NCBI GenBank assembly: GCA_036245525.1
Contig: BTPG01000007.1
Location: forward strand, 120,606,132 to 120,670,131
Direction of reading: 5' to 3'
DNA: 64,000 bases
DNA from: Semisulcospira habei
Taxonomy: Eukaryota; Mollusca; Gastropoda; Semisulcospiridae
Of this stretch, positions 19,387 through 31,665 are shown in pieces; position 1 is the first letter of the stretch, and each line of letters opens with the position of its first letter. The position numbers and the translations under genes were made by a program. Below the pieces are notes generated by a model that was not told the DNA's origin, made no database searches, and worked only from the letters and a program-made list of their open reading frames with translations.

Positions 19387-19389
<3 letters not shown>

Positions 19390-19688
19390 AACACAAAACC
19401 CTCAGACTGGGTGACCTACCATTTTATGTGAAAATGGGTTCCCATATTTCTATTTATTCTAGGGCTCTGGAGTTGATGCCAATGTTTAGAACTCACCTTA
19501 TAACTAAGCTCTACAACTTAAAATAAAATAGACATTTTCTAGAAACAGAGCCACTGGATGGAAAAAAAATGGGTGTTTACCCCAAAAGTGGGTGCCTCTC
19601 ACACAAAACTGGGATTACAGTGAAAATACCTCACTAAAGATACCTTTGGTTGATTTTACTATTATGATTGTTTGAGTGGGGTTGTAAG

Positions 19689-19780
19689 GGGGTTGGGGGG
19701 GGGGGGAGAAGTGTGTGTGTGTGGGGGGCGGGGCGGGGGGAGGGGGGGGGAGGGGAGGGTGGGGGGGGGGGGAGAGGGGG
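19689..19780. repeat. G-rich tract
   Basis: Long G-runs with few interruptions; could form G-quadruplexes on the plus strand. Confidence 0.85.
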
Positions 19781-20113
19781 TCATCACTTTTGGTTTATAG
19801 AGCTGCTCAATGCACTCTTATGAATGAAAGAGTTTCATTATCAGTGGAATCAGTAGGTCATTTCAGAGGCGCACACTGAGTTGCACGTCAAACCACTCAC
19901 AAATACTCATTTGGAGTGCACCAGATGGATCCAGTTGGCAAAGTCCCACATTCCACACTATAGGACAGCTAAGACTGAAAAGCAATCGCGGCGTTTATGG
20001 CGCGGTACAAGGTTTAAAACTAAGAAAATGTTGTTTTTAGAAGCGTGTCGGGCAAAAGTTTTTATGAAAACTGTTTTAAAACCTCTTTTAACTCAACTTT
20101 TCTTAATGTTAAA

Positions 20114-21055
20114 AGTGTTTTATTGTACATTACTTAACGTCCCGACAGCAACAAGGCTTTCTCAGGACGTGCCTGCACTGCTTGTGAAAAAACAACAACT
20201 AAACAGAACATTGAATGTATATCGCCAGCCGGTCAAATACATTAAATAAACCTAACACATGGGGCCTACATAAAGCTAAGACCATTTAGCAACACACATC
20301 CAATATCAAGAGCTACAGGCAGTGCAGACAGTAGGGAGAGTTTTAAAAAGTCAAATACAGGTGAATGGACAAAGGGCCGACAGAGACACATGCCCCAGAA
20401 TAGAGAGAAAAACCCACCCTGTGGGGCTGACCAGGGTGCCCCTGGGAAATAAAAAGTAGTTAACCCCACCCAAGTCCCCCAGGGCAGACCCGGGTGGGGT
20501 TAAAAGTGTTTTAATTTACAAGCATGTCGTAACTGATATGCATCTATTCCAACGTATAGTGCTGGATATTTTTCCCATCCTCGCCTTCTCTCGGGCTTCG
20601 CTCAACACTCGACTTTCCAGTCCTTCCCTGAAACACCCCCAACCGGTCTGCCCTCAACACTCGACTTTCCAGTCCTTCCTTCAAACACCCCCAACCGGGT
20701 CTGCCCTGGGGGACTTTTTAGTTCCCAGGGGCACCCTGGTCAGCCCCACAGGGTGGGTTTTTTCTCTATATTCCGGGGGCATGTGTTTCTGTCTACCCTT
20801 GGTCCATTCACCTGCATTTTCCTTTTTTAAACTCTCCCTACTGTCTGCGCTGCCTGTGGCTCTTGATATTCGATGTGTGTTGCTAAATGGTCTTAGCTTT
20901 ATTTAGGCCCCATGTCGTAGGTTTTATTTAACGTATTGGACCGGCTGGCGACATACATTCAATATTCTGTTGAGTTTTTGTCACTAGCAGTGCAGGCACG
21001 TCCTGAGAAAGTCTTGTTGCTGTCGGGACGTTAAGCTATGTACAATCAATCAACC
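20114..21055. mobile_element. Foldback element with about 380-bp inverted arms
   Basis: The left arm starts TTGTACATTACTTAACGTCC and the right arm ends in its near complement. Inside, AAGCTAAGACCATTTAGCAA (about 20273) is opposed by TTGCTAAATGGTCTTAGCTT (about 20880), and GGGGCTGACCAGGGTGCCCC by GGGGCACCCTGGTCAGCCCC. The spacer near 20500-20665 has an internal duplication of ACACTCGACTTTCCAGTCCTTCC. Mirror-image open frames on opposite strands are by-products of the inverted arms. No transposase is seen. A solo end lies at 15607-15668. Confidence 0.88.
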
Positions 21056-22060
21056 TTCCTTCAAACGGACAGCATTCACACAAATAATACTTTACTATTA
21101 CATCAGAAAATGGCCCATCCAAGCCTGCACTCTTTTAACTGCACTAAACGACTGACTGGTGCAGACGACGCATGAAACGACGCTGACTCTGTGACGTCAT
21201 TTCCATTCAATCAATTTGTGCATACAATCCAAAAGGAGATGCGGCATTGATAACATCGACAAACCTACAAAATAAAGCAACAGGTTCAACCAAAAGGTCG
21301 GGCAGGACAAAAGACAACAGCAGCCTCACCCAAAGTCTAAACGTCCTCTCTTACAATGCGCACTCATACAATCACTTCACTTCTTAGCAACCGGCGCACG
21401 AATATAATTATAGGCCAAGTCAAACTAAAACAGAAGATAGTGGCGAAAAACCCTTTAAAATAGAAACAAAGAACGACGTTTCAGATCAAATATTCTTCAT
21501 CTGACATGGAAACAAACGTAGAAAACGTATAGGCTAAGTCCCTGGTGAACGTATACATGAATCTCAAATCTGCCACTAGACATGACCTTTCTCCACATCA
21601 CCCCGGAAGTACATTACAACTCAACACTTTTTTTAACAAAACAACCACACCCTCAAATAACAAACCTAATTCTGTAGAAACATAAACAATTTACTCCCTA
21701 AAACAACAAAATATCCCCCCTGACCCATATCAGCTATGAAGTTATTTATAGCTAGCTGAGAAGGGTGATGTAATACATACACGCTCATTTTCAGGGTTCT
21801 GTGTCACAACACACACACACACATTGCTGAGAGGGACAAGTTTTCAAACACACTACCGGCGTGTCTGTTAAACACAAAAGTGCATGTGTTAACGCCAAAA
21901 TGAGAAAAACGGATTTTTTTACTTTTTATGAATCTTTACCGCAAGACAATGCAGAAACAACCCTCAGAAAAAATGGGTGTCTGACTTGGAAACCCAGAAT
22001 TATACACATACCCAGTTTCCATAAGGATGGTAAAGACAGTCACCCGTTTTAGGTCTTTCG

Positions 22061-22063
<3 letters not shown>
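21056..22063. other. Intergenic, nothing recognised
   Basis: AT-rich with a short (CA)n near 21811-21824. No frame shows a recognisable domain. Confidence 0.5.

Positions 22064-22114
<51 letters not shown>
22064..22114. repeat. (CA)n microsatellite
   Basis: About 50 bp. It is followed by TGTACGTTCAGCAGCGAGGT, also seen at 24020 after the (ACAT)n tract. Confidence 0.95.
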
Positions 22115-22118
<4 letters not shown>

Positions 22119-22315
22119 CATAAGGCCTTTTGCGCCAAATGTACGTTCAGCAGCGAGGTTAGAGTGGCTAGACGTGACGTCATTTTTATCTAGCTACTTC
22201 TTTGCCGCGAGACCATGAACCCCGCCCGATTGTTATGATCTTTGCATTCTACATATCGCGCTCCGACCAGCAGCATCCTAAAGTCTACCGTATTTTCCAA
22301 TACGGTAGACAACAA

Positions 22316-22492
22316 ACAAATAAAAACAAACAAACAAACAACACCCCCCCAAAAAAAAAAAAAAAATCAACAACAAACAACAACAAAAACAGCAACAAAC
22401 AAACCACAAAAAACAAAACAAACAAACAAACAAACAAAAACAACAACACAAAAAACAACAAACACCAAGAAACCCAGCAACAAACACAAGTA
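22316..22492. repeat. (AAAC)/(AAC)-rich low-complexity tract
   Basis: Mostly AAAC and AACA words with one C/A-run. The tract explains a Lys/Thr/Asn-rich open frame. Confidence 0.9.
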
Positions 22493-22544
22493 GCCTAAAT
22501 AGCTCTATTCAAGGAATATATATTTTTTTTAAAGAAAAGAAACA

Positions 22545-22670
22545 AGATGGGATGAACCATAACCCTCAAAGTCCCATCTATATGAGAGCTGTCCTCGTTG
22601 TCAATGGTCTCTACCTTTTGTCTTTGACCTGATTCTGATGTTGAATTATCTCCTATTGAAAAAGTCTCGC
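22545..22670. repeat. Dispersed repeat, copy 2
   Basis: Partner of 17945-18062; keeps CTATATGAGAGCTGTCCTCG, with a 12-bp length difference in the middle. Confidence 0.85.
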
Positions 22671-22997
22671 AGATCTGCCAAATGCGTCAGTGAGTTCTAT
22701 AAGGGGCGCAGGACATACGCGTCATTGATTTGTCAAACGTCATTTGTCATGACGTAAGTTTTAGCTTTTACGTAATTTTATATTTTACGTGACATAAGTT
22801 TCGCTTTCGCTTCATACTCTTGAGAAAATGGTGACAAAACTAGAACTTCACGGTATAATTTCAGTCTTGCTATAATTTGTGTGAAAGCCGCAGGTTGACT
22901 TTACCTAGTTAATTGATATACTAAGTACACGGCTCACCTGCATGCTCTTCTAAAAGCGCGTCGATGTGTGTGTGCGTGTTAGTGCTCCAAACATCTC

Positions 22998-23052
22998 CAA
23001 GAGCTATAGATCCTCATGCGCCTGGAGGGCGCATGAAGATCTATTCCTCCTG
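22998..23052. repeat. PAL-2 hairpin, short
   Basis: TAGATCCTCATGCGCC pairs with GGCGCATGAAGATCTA around TGGAG. GCGCC/GGCGC replaces GAGCC/GGCTC on both arms. Confidence 0.8.
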
Positions 23053-23072
23053 GACTGAGATGCGCGCATGTT

Positions 23073-23256
<184 letters not shown>

Positions 23257-23276
23257 ATTGTACATTGCTTAACGTC

Positions 23277-23379
<103 letters not shown>

Positions 23380-23529
23380 GCGCGAGAGAGAATGACGTCA
23401 TATTTAGAGTATTATGTCTGCGTGGTGACGGAGTTGCCTCTTTTACGTCACCGCCACTGTCTCACTTTCTCGAGAAGATTTAGTAAAGATTTATTAGTGT
23501 GTTAATTCTTTTCTGAAAAGAATTAATTT

Positions 23530-23815
23530 TTACTAAAGAAGTTGAAAGGATACAAAGCTGGCTAACAAACTCATCCAATGTCTTTCTCCAAACTAGCTAT
23601 ATGCAAAAGTTCAAGTAAATATGACAAAAAATACGAACTCTAATCTGGGTCAACCGACTTCCTATAAACGGTTGTTTATGTCTTCAATGAGACATTCAAT
23701 TATTATATGCTCGGAGGCTCTCTTAGCCACCCACTTAAGACTTACAGTATTTCGCCAAGTTCATCAAGCTTGTTTGTACAGAAACAGCGGAGATTCTCTT
23801 GTTTACATACATACG
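23530..23815. repeat. Dispersed repeat, copy 2
   Basis: Partner of 19020-19300, with GGGTCAACCGACTTCCTATA and the same flow into a tandem repeat. Confidence 0.88.
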
Positions 23816-23998
23816 CACACGCATACATACATACATACATACATACATACATACATACATACATACATACATACATACATACATACATACAAACATACAT
23901 ACTTACATACATACATACAAACATACATACATACATACATTCATACAAACGAACATACATACATACATTTACACATACGCACATACATACATACGCAC
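23808..23998. repeat. (ACAT)n microsatellite
   Basis: About 190 bp with scattered AAAC, GCAC and TTAC variants. Tyr-Ile-His frames are artefacts. Confidence 0.96.
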
Positions 23999-24080
23999 AT
24001 ACGGCGCTTCGCGGAAAATGTACGTTCAGCATCGAGGTTAGCGTAACTAGACATGACGTAATATTTAGGTTGTTACAATA

Positions 24081-24377
24081 GTTAGAGGTTTAGCCAGCCC
24101 GCCTTTGACATCATGGACATGCTATTAAATTCGCCCCACCGTGACCCGTCCTAAAAAGTCCCTTCTATAAATAGAAGGGACTTAAAAAGGCTTCGCTTTG
24201 ACTTCCGGCTTCAGGATCACCATTCATTGGTCACTTTCCCTAAGAATCATTCTACGTTTGCTACACGCACATATGGGTACATAAATAGCAGTGCATCTTC
24301 TCGGTTAATGAATGAATCCAGGGGGAAAAAAACGGATTTGTTCAATAGCATTTCCGTTGAAAGGTCCTGGTAAATCA
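24081..24377. other. Intergenic, nothing recognised
   Basis: A short hairpin AGTCCCTTCTATAAATAGAA / GGGACT lies at 24159-24182. Confidence 0.5.
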
Positions 24378-24525
24378 AAGTGGCACAGTTGGAGTGCGCC
24401 TGAGTTGATCAGTGTTCAGGTCGTACTCCATAGGCAATAGATTTCCCTGTCCCCCATAACCCGCCCGTCAGGGCCGTCCATGATCACCTCGGTGCTGTGG
24501 ACGTTAAACCCGAACTAACCAACCA
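24378..24525 (+). repeat. Possible tRNA-derived SINE
   Basis: TGGCACAGTTGGAGTGCG resembles a Pol III A box and GTTCAGGTC a B box, 32 bp apart. The tail GTGGACGTTAAACCCGAAC also occurs, diverged, at the end of 40690-40850. Confidence 0.45.
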
Positions 24526-24811
24526 ATCGGTTAATGCAATGGGCTTTGGGACCCATACGGACTGTGGGCTGCGTGAGTAAATGTAGGCCGTGTGGTGGGG
24601 TGGGCTTGGGTGTGGGGCGGGCTTGGACCCAAAAGACTAGATAGATGACTGCATTTGGGGTATTTGTAGTGAAGCCATAGAGCGGATATCACACCAGACA
24701 TGATTCATCCTCAGAGCAAAATCTATCTCATCCCTCACTCTGATCGAATTTGGAGAAATATCGCCCGTCAGATGGGATCTGCCATGATATCAAGTGCAGC
24801 TCCATCTATCT

Positions 24812-24875
24812 GCAAGAGGCATAGATTCTCATGAGCGCCTGCAAGCATGGGCTCATGAGAATCTATGCCTCTTGC
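24812..24875. repeat. PAL-2 hairpin
   Basis: GCAAGAGGCATAGATTCTCA matches TGAGAATCTATGCCTCTTGC exactly; the tip (GCGCCTGCAAGCATGGGC) is diverged. Confidence 0.92.
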
Positions 24876-24993
24876 TGGTCGTGACTAGGCCATATTTTGA
24901 CTCTCTGGCTTTTACGCCATACGAAGTCGTGGGCAATTGTATCGTTCTTCCGTGAACATGCTAGCAGCTTCTCTCGACCATTCCCTCCAGTCT

Positions 24994-25059
24994 AAAAGAG
25001 CCATAGAATCACATGAGCTCCTGAAGCCTGCTGGGGCTCGCGAGAATCCACACTTTTGC
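24994..25059. repeat. PAL-2 hairpin, diverged
   Basis: AAGAGCCATAGAATCACATG faces GCGAGAATCCACACTTTTGC. Confidence 0.65.
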
Positions 25060-25342
25060 TGGTAATAATGGCATCATTTACATCGTTTTCTGCCTGTCGT
25101 GTTGATAACTGGTTGGGAGTTGTAACGATCTAGATTGGGCATACAATGCATTTCTTTTATTGTTGTGTGTGACCATTTTCACAGCTACAAGAGACTCATG
25201 CGCCTCTGCAAACTGCTGAAACACTTGCTAAAAGTGATCGGTGTCATTTTACTTCGTTTCTACTCCTATGAAGGGTGAAATCGCGGAAACTTCACAGTTT
25301 GTGTGTGGACACATTGTTTTTTTGGTCCATATTTTACCATCA

Positions 25343-25409
25343 ACAAGAGGCATAGATCTTCATGAGTCTCTGCAAATTGCATGGGCTCATGAGCATCTAT
25401 GCCTCTTGC
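25343..25409. repeat. PAL-2 hairpin
   Basis: CAAGAGGCATAGATCTTCAT faces ATGAGCATCTATGCCTCTTG. Confidence 0.88.
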
Positions 25410-26008
25410 TGGCAAGGATCATCCTATTTTACTCTCATTTCTGCTTCTCTTACGAAGGAAATCATGGAAGCTCCATCGTTCTTCTGTGGACATATTGGTT
25501 CTTTCGGTCGCCGTGACAGCAAAATACTACGCGGTGTTCCGGTATGCAAGGGGACTGTGACAATTGTCACGTAGGCCTTTTCCTATGTGTCACACTTTAC
25601 TCGTGACCTTATAAACTTGACATAGAAGGTGGAGGAACTATTGGAAGGGCGTGGAGTAAGGTCAGTCCAGATATATTGACTGGAATGTTGATGTGTAAAT
25701 AAAACGACCAAGTGTATGCTCACAAGGTAAGCCAACCTAGTTGAAGTTTAAAGTTGAGACAACTAACAAAAACATTGAAGCACTGTCCATCCCATCAGGG
25801 CCAATTGTGTCAAGGCCGACAGACTCAGGTAATAAAAGTACACAGATTGAATATCAGTCTTGCACTAAAATCTCTTTCTGAAAGACAATGTAGCATGATT
25901 AGTACGTTTAGTGTCAACTGACGCAGCGGACTGTGTTTCTACACTCTTCTTTAATTCAAGAGGAAAAATCCCCAGATGGCTCAGGAACGTGGATTCAAAA
26001 TGGTGTCA
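25410..26008. other. Intergenic, nothing recognised
   Basis: No repeat or motif recognised apart from GTGACAATTGTCAC at 25557-25570, a perfect 14-mer palindrome. Confidence 0.45.
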
Positions 26009-26074
26009 GCAAGGGGCATAGATCATCATGAGCCCCCGAAACTGTGGGGGCTCATGAGGATCTGTACCTCTTGC
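26009..26074. repeat. PAL-2 hairpin
   Basis: GCAAGGGGCATAGATCATCA faces TGAGGATCTGTACCTCTTGC; inner ATGAGCCCCCG/CGGGGGCTCAT-type pairing kept. Confidence 0.9.
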
Positions 26075-26428
26075 AGTTGGAAGGTGATTTGATTTTTCTA
26101 GACACGGGTTAAGACGGTTAGTATGACGATACCAGGCTTTCATAAATTAATTGTTTAAACCATAGCAGACAGAATGGCCTAGAGAGGTTCCAAGCAAATC
26201 AGATAGGCGACTAAACTTTTCGTGCAATTGTTGTTCCATCTCCAACGACTCGTACGTATGTTACAAAACGCTATTAATTTGGTTTAGGAATTCTGGGAAT
26301 TAAGGTCATCTGAATCATGTGAAAAACCCAGAGGTCAATGCAAGGACGTGACTTCACCATTCCGATACAATTGAATCCTCCCGGTTACTCCCTCCGCCTG
26401 ACGATATAAATGGTGCAGATCGCTAGCA

Positions 26429-26492
26429 GCAAGAGCCATATATTCTCATGAACCCCTGCGTCTGCAGGGGTTCATGAGAATATGTCTCTTGC
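26429..26492. repeat. PAL-2 hairpin with co-varied arms
   Basis: TATTCTCATGAACCCCTGC pairs exactly with GCAGGGGTTCATGAGAATA; AACCCC/GGGGTT replaces AGCCCC/GGGGCT on both arms. Confidence 0.92.
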
Positions 26493-26590
26493 AAATAGAA
26501 GAGGCTGCGTGATGCATTTTCCCTATGACTCAGCGACTGGTCACCTGTGTGACAGACAAGTTGAATAGATACATAGAAACTACGCGAGCA

Positions 26591-26593
<3 letters not shown>

Positions 26594-26651
<58 letters not shown>

Positions 26652-26661
26652 TGTGTGTGTG
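26594..26661. repeat. (GT)n microsatellite
   Basis: About 68 bp with one TTT interruption. Confidence 0.96.
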
Positions 26662-26983
26662 TTGGCTAACGTGCCGAACGATACATCAAATGGACAAAAG
26701 ATCTTGTAAACAGGACAGGTATGTCCAGTCTTGTATTTCTGCAAGGCTGACTAGTGTCTGCTGTCTCCATACTATGCTCATTCGATTTAGTGACATTGTA
26801 GGACCAGGTGGTAGAACCAGGTGACGTCTGGTCAAGTAGCCTTTTTTCCCCTTCTTTTCTCCTTCTCCTTTCTGCTTGGGGTTTGATGGCTTGGTAGTAG
26901 TGGGGTGTGTGTGCGGTGTAGCAGGGAGTTGAAGGGTGGTTGGGGGATAGGTGGGAAAGAGGTTTGTGTCCGGCTTAATCTTT

Positions 26984-27066
26984 TTACTCATTCGAGTCGA
27001 GACAAACGGCATCCGGATACGCGGCTTAAGCCGCGTATCCGGATGCCGTTGGTCTCGAATGAGTTA
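26984..27066. repeat. PAL-3 unit
   Basis: CGGCATCCGGATACGCGGC, TTAA, then an exact complement of the arm. The right end has GAATGAGTTAA; the left end is TTTACTCATTC. Confidence 0.93.
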
Positions 27067-27366
27067 AAAAGACTATTTTAACCCCCGTTACCTACCGACT
27101 ATGCCCTTGCATTGTGAACGTTACAGCCATTTCATCTCTGGAGTAATCTCCTTCTTCTTGTTCTTGAAAAATGCTGCATTAGCTATATCTTTTGGAATGC
27201 AAAGATTTAAATAATGCATTATGGGTCAAGTAAGTACGTATGTGTAGACCGTACTCGCAGACATGGACGCTTACTAGAGTGACGCAAGAGTGACTCAACT
27301 TCAACAAAGCTTCTAACATGAGAATCCACTTTCAACTTCAGTCTTTAGTCCTTCAGACAGACCCCT
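27067..27366. other. Intergenic, nothing recognised
   Basis: No repeat family or coding motif recognised. Confidence 0.5.
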
Positions 27367-27431
27367 GCAAGAGGCATAGATTTTCATGAGCCCATACAGC
27401 TGCAGGACTTATGAAAATATGTGCCTCTGGC
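27367..27431. repeat. PAL-2 hairpin
   Basis: GCAAGAGGCATAGATTTTCA faces ATGAAAATATGTGCCTCTGGC; TTTTCAT/ATGAAAA is co-varied from TCCTCAT/ATGAGGA. Confidence 0.88.
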
Positions 27432-27495
27432 TGCAATGCTCATACCATTGTCATTGAAAGGAAACCCGAATCTCCAGCCATTCCCTTCATATCCC

Positions 27496-27560
27496 CAAGA
27501 AGCATATATTTGTATGAGACCCTGCATCTGCTGAGGCGCTTGAACATCTATGCCTCTTGC
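27496..27560. repeat. PAL-2 hairpin, diverged
   Basis: CAAGAAGCATATATTTGTAT faces GAACATCTATGCCTCTTGC. Confidence 0.75.
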
Positions 27561-27724
27561 TGCAACAGTAAACCACATTTTCATTGTTCTTCATCAAACA
27601 GTGGACGTGATCGTCAGTTTGTTTAAACTAAATAATTGTAATTGCCCTTGAAGGGATATTTTTAAAAAATGAATTGAAAAAATATAATAAACGTTTGACA
27701 GCCTTCAACAGCGGGGAACAATCT

Positions 27725-27790
27725 ACAAGAGGATTAGATTTTCATGAACCCCTGCAGTTGCAGGGGCTCATGAAAATCTATGCCTCTTGC
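27725..27790. repeat. PAL-2 hairpin with co-varied arms
   Basis: TAGATTTTCATGAACCCCTGC faces GCAGGGGCTCATGAAAATCTA. Confidence 0.9.
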
Positions 27791-28231
27791 TGCAGGGCTC
27801 AGATTCATTTCCATATTTGTTCTTCAAATTTTGGACGTGATCGTCTGCGGCTTGCTTGTATCAGACGTACGACAGCCTACAAAGAGAGGGTAGTGCCCGC
27901 CCTACAAAGGGAAGAAAAAACTGCAGACGAGAGTGATGTGAGACAAGGTGAGTAGCTGGAACTGAGGGCGAGGGATTAGAGAGGGATTAGCGAACAGTGT
28001 CAGGTAACGCTAAGCGCCCAAACCTGTCACTCCGCGTCCCCGCCATCTTGTCACGTGGGGCCGCCATGATGGATGATCGCGCACTGTCCGCCAAACACAT
28101 GTTCCGGGGCCGCTGCACAGTCCAAGGGCCAAACACGTTTTTTTCCCCCTCAAGATGAAGTGAGCGGTCAGAAAGCGTGAAGCGTCCCGCCCCACAAAGT
28201 CCACGGAATGCATCTGCATGCTTCTGAAAAC
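27791..28231. other. GC-rich intergenic stretch, nothing recognised
   Basis: The stretch near 28000-28200 has more CpG than its flanks and contains GCCATCTTG and GCCGCCATGATGGATG. YY1-like CCAT words could mark a promoter, but no exon is recognised. Confidence 0.3.
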
Positions 28232-28438
28232 TTAACTCATTGGACCTCAAGGCCGCATTTCTCATATTTTGGCGGAAGTGCCACCTAACGACTTGATGGA
28301 ACAACTGATAATTCAAGGGTAGTGCCCGATTAGCTTGACGCCTGACGGCGCCAAGCTAATCCGGCACTACCCTAGAATTGTCATTTTCGACCCATCTGCT
28401 GTAGTGCGTTACGTTGGGTCTAAATGAGTCGGGCCTGA
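28232..28438. repeat. PAL-1 alpha unit
   Basis: The left TTAA is at 28232-28235; the right end GAATGAGTTCA is mutated. The core 28305-28390 has GCCCGATTAGCTTGACGCC against GGCGCCAAGCTAATCCGGC, so CCGAT/ATCCGG co-varies but GACGCC/GGCGCC does not. Confidence 0.85.
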
Positions 28439-29448
28439 ATGAGTTCATTTCGGGAGCACACAGTGGCAGTTCGAGCCGAAGGAAGGAAAACTCTCTTACT
28501 GACTCTCCATATAGACAAATCTTTCAATATCAATCATTTAAAGGGATGAAAATGATATCTTTCTTCATTCCGAACTGCCAATTGCACGTATTTCTGGGGG
28601 ATATAGTTGGACGCATACAGCTCTTTTTCTTTTCTTACTCGCGTAGTGGGCAAAAAAAAAAAAAAAAAAAAAAAAGATGTAATCTCTTGTTCGTCCAGTG
28701 ACTAGAGACATGAACCTAAAGGCAAAAGGGAGGTAAGCATACAATCGCTATGAATACAATTGAGGAGTCCTGCTTACCCAGCAAGTCAGGCCATCATCAT
28801 CAACCACAAAGACAGAAGCGATCCGTCTGTCGCATTTGCTTCTGTGTCTTTTTAGATTTTTTTCTTTGGGAGGGAGGGGGGGGGGAGGGCGGGGGTGGCA
28901 GGGCGGGGGGGGGGGAAGGAGGGGGGGGGGGGGTGAGGAGGAGGTCTCGGTTGGGGGAAGGAGGGCCGGGCACAAGCTTATATGCACATGCACAAAAAAA
29001 TAAAAAAATAAATAAATAAAAATAAATACATGTATAGTATGACTATTTTTCTGTCTCTCCGGGATAACAGACTTATAGTGGGAAGATGGTTGATCAAAGG
29101 GGTTACAGATATGTATGAATCTAGACGAAAAGCATCGAATTTCTTAACATGCACGTTTACTTCTGTGTTACTCTGTGTGAGTAGACAGGACGTGAATCAG
29201 CTGAGGCTGGAATACAGTCAGTTGTTGACTACGTGCGTTTTGGCAGCGAAATCGCAGGAACAAAGTAGCCGCAAAGTCTTCACAGCTTGAATACCCTGCA
29301 ACCCTCCCGACCTGAAAAAACAACAACAACCTCCCCCAAAAAACAAAAAAAACAAAAACAAACAACAACCCCCCCAAACCCCCCAAAAAAACAAACAAAA
29401 AACACCCAAACCAACAACCCGCAGATGTGAAAGCCTGTAGTGATCAAC
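28439..29448. other. Intergenic with homopolymer tracts
   Basis: Poly(A) at 28653-28674, G-rich tract at 28868-28935 and (AAAC)-rich tract at 29310-29410. Nothing coding is recognised. Confidence 0.55.
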
Positions 29449-29491
29449 ACATCTGCAATTGCGGGGGCTCATGAGAATCTATGCCTCTTGC
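29449..29491. repeat. PAL-2 solo right arm
   Basis: GCGGGGGCTCATGAGAATCT and ATGCCTCTTGC are present; the left arm is missing. Confidence 0.85.
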
Positions 29492-29785
29492 ACTGAGATA
29501 TATTACTTTCGCAGCAAGAGTGTGCTCAGGACCTAAAGAACGAATGATGGTGTTTAACTGGGATGACTTCACACGAAACATCCACTTGCCGCACGATTAA
29601 ATCAGGTACGCTTGGAACTAAGTGGAAATTCAACAATGATAGATGGGGCCTTTCGCGTTTCTAGACGTGTGTTAAGTACGGACAATTTCTTTGATGCCAA
29701 CTGTAAATCCAGGAGGAACGAAAACAATTTGTGCAGTGCGCATTTTAATTTTCGTTACGTCGACTTTCTCTATGCCCCTCATTGT

Positions 29786-29998
29786 TTAACTCATTCAACT
29801 CCCACCCGCCACGGCAAGACATGGATCGAGCGTGATAGTTCAAGGGTTGTGCCAGAATAGCTTGGCGCCCATAGGCGCCAAGCTATTCTGGCACAACCCT
29901 TGAACTATCACGCTCGATCTGTTTCCAGAAGTGTAATACAGTCTTCAGGGGGCAACTTCAAAATTTGCGGATTTCGGTCCTGGAGCAGAATGTGTTAA
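29786..29998. repeat. PAL-1 beta unit, TTAA-bounded; perfect 46-bp arms
   Basis: The core 29824-29919 has two exact 46-bp arms and a CATA loop. GAGCGTGAT/ATCACGCTC and GGTTGTGCC/GGCACAACC are changed on both arms relative to other copies. Ends are TTAACTCATTCAACTCCCAC and GCAGAATGTGTTAA. Confidence 0.96.
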
Positions 29999-30267
29999 TG
30001 AAGTTGTGTGTAACTAAGACAGTGAATAATGTGTGTTCTCATGGATTGTTTAGTGAGTGCATTTTCAGTATAATGTCGTCTTGAAACTCAACATCAACAT
30101 TATCATCTTCATCACCACCACCACCAACAACAACATCAACGTCGTTTGATTTATTCAGTAAATTTTAAAATAAATTCATTTGAACTTTAAATGCAGCATT
30201 CATTTGCAGATGCCATCAAATAGTCCACACATGTTATCTGGATTTAAAGGACAATTTGTTTAATCCC

Positions 30268-30604
30268 TTAACCCCGCCAACCCCCCCCCCACTCCCCCCC
30301 TCCCACTCCCCCCCCTCCGCACTCCCCCCCCCCGCACTCCCCACCCCCCGCACCTCCCCCCCCCCCCGCACCCCCCCCCCCCCCCCCGTTTCTGCCACTG
30401 TATATGCTTTACGAACACTTTTGTTTCTGAAATCTTGGTTCATTCAACGACCAAAATCTACCACCGTCCGAGAAACATGGATACAAATTGATCTCAGCAA
30501 GAGGCAAAGATCCTCATAAGCCCCCGCAGTCGCGGGGACTCACGATGATCTATGTCTCTTGCAGGTGAATCACGTGCACTTTTTCTTGGCATTGAAAGGG
30601 TTAA
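30268..30604. repeat. PAL-2 unit with an internal C-tract; hairpin 30497-30562
   Basis: TTAACCCCGCC at left and GCATTGAAAGGGTTAA at right. The left outer part has a C-rich expansion at 30283-30388. The hairpin pairs CAAGAGGCAAAGATCCTCAT with its near complement. Confidence 0.82.
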
Positions 30605-30714
30605 AATAAAGGGGTATGAGCGGCGCCGAGAATGTGGAACGACTTTGAAGATTTTCTGATAGGCCAGATTGAATAGCTTCGCAGAGTTAGTCAGACAAAC
30701 AGACACAACAATTT

Positions 30715-30962
<248 letters not shown>

Positions 30963-31665
30963 AAAGAAGAAAAACCTGCCTGCAATCACCTCAAGACATA
31001 CTTGCCCTCAGGTCTAACCGGCATTAAAGACAAGGTTTTAACGACCAATCATGACACTCGTAAAGCATCGCTCTTCGCGGTAATCCCCCTTGGTGACCTC
31101 GTCACTTCCTGTCCTCGCTTTGTACACTGAGAAGTGAGTTTCTCAATCGTAAGGTGTTGTGAAAGCGACGGCGTTTCATGGAATAGATATAAATTGGGAT
31201 GATAGCTTACAGTATCATAAGACTAACAGTGCCATGTTAGCAGCGTTGTGGGCGCTTGAAGATTTATCCCCAGTAGCGAAAACGTCACGTCTTCCGGCCC
31301 ACGACTGGCCACTCCACAGTGGTCCGCGAGCGCCGGCAGTCGTAGGCCCGAGGGCCTTTACTAACTGGGATGCAACTTGAAGACATAGATGGAGAAGATC
31401 TGTATTGTTTAAGGCACTGAAAGACAATAAGTCCCTTTTCGTGAAAATCAAAGTTTCAGCGTATTACAATGAAAATCATCTCCCTTTTCGCGAAAGTAGA
31501 CTTGCTGTTGTTTGCCCTCGCCTGGCAGAGGCTATCTCAGTGCTCTGCGTGTTCTTCTCACTGCAGTGACGAACTCCGACGATCCCGTCTGTTTGAGGTA
31601 AACGTGCACAATGAGGATGATCATCGACTCGTGGACTGCAGAGAAAACGTGAACGCGATCCAAGT
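30963..31665. other. Intergenic, nothing recognised
   Basis: A GC-richer block at 31270-31375 codes for nothing recognisable. CCCTTTTCGTGAAAATC near 31434 and CCCTTTTCGCGAAAGTAG near 31481 form a small repeat pair. Confidence 0.4.

Noticed and set aside
20266..20906. Two similar 60-120-residue frames on opposite strands, looking like a conserved protein pair
   Set aside because: They are the two inverted arms of the foldback element; similarity follows from the DNA palindrome.
28000..28200. CpG-richer stretch as a promoter with first exon
   Set aside because: No exon, splice donor or recognised protein follows; kept only as a low-confidence note.
28748..28993. Proline-rich minus-strand frame (and a glycine-rich partner on the plus strand)
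   Set aside because: Translation of a G/C homopolymer-rich tract with no start context or domain.
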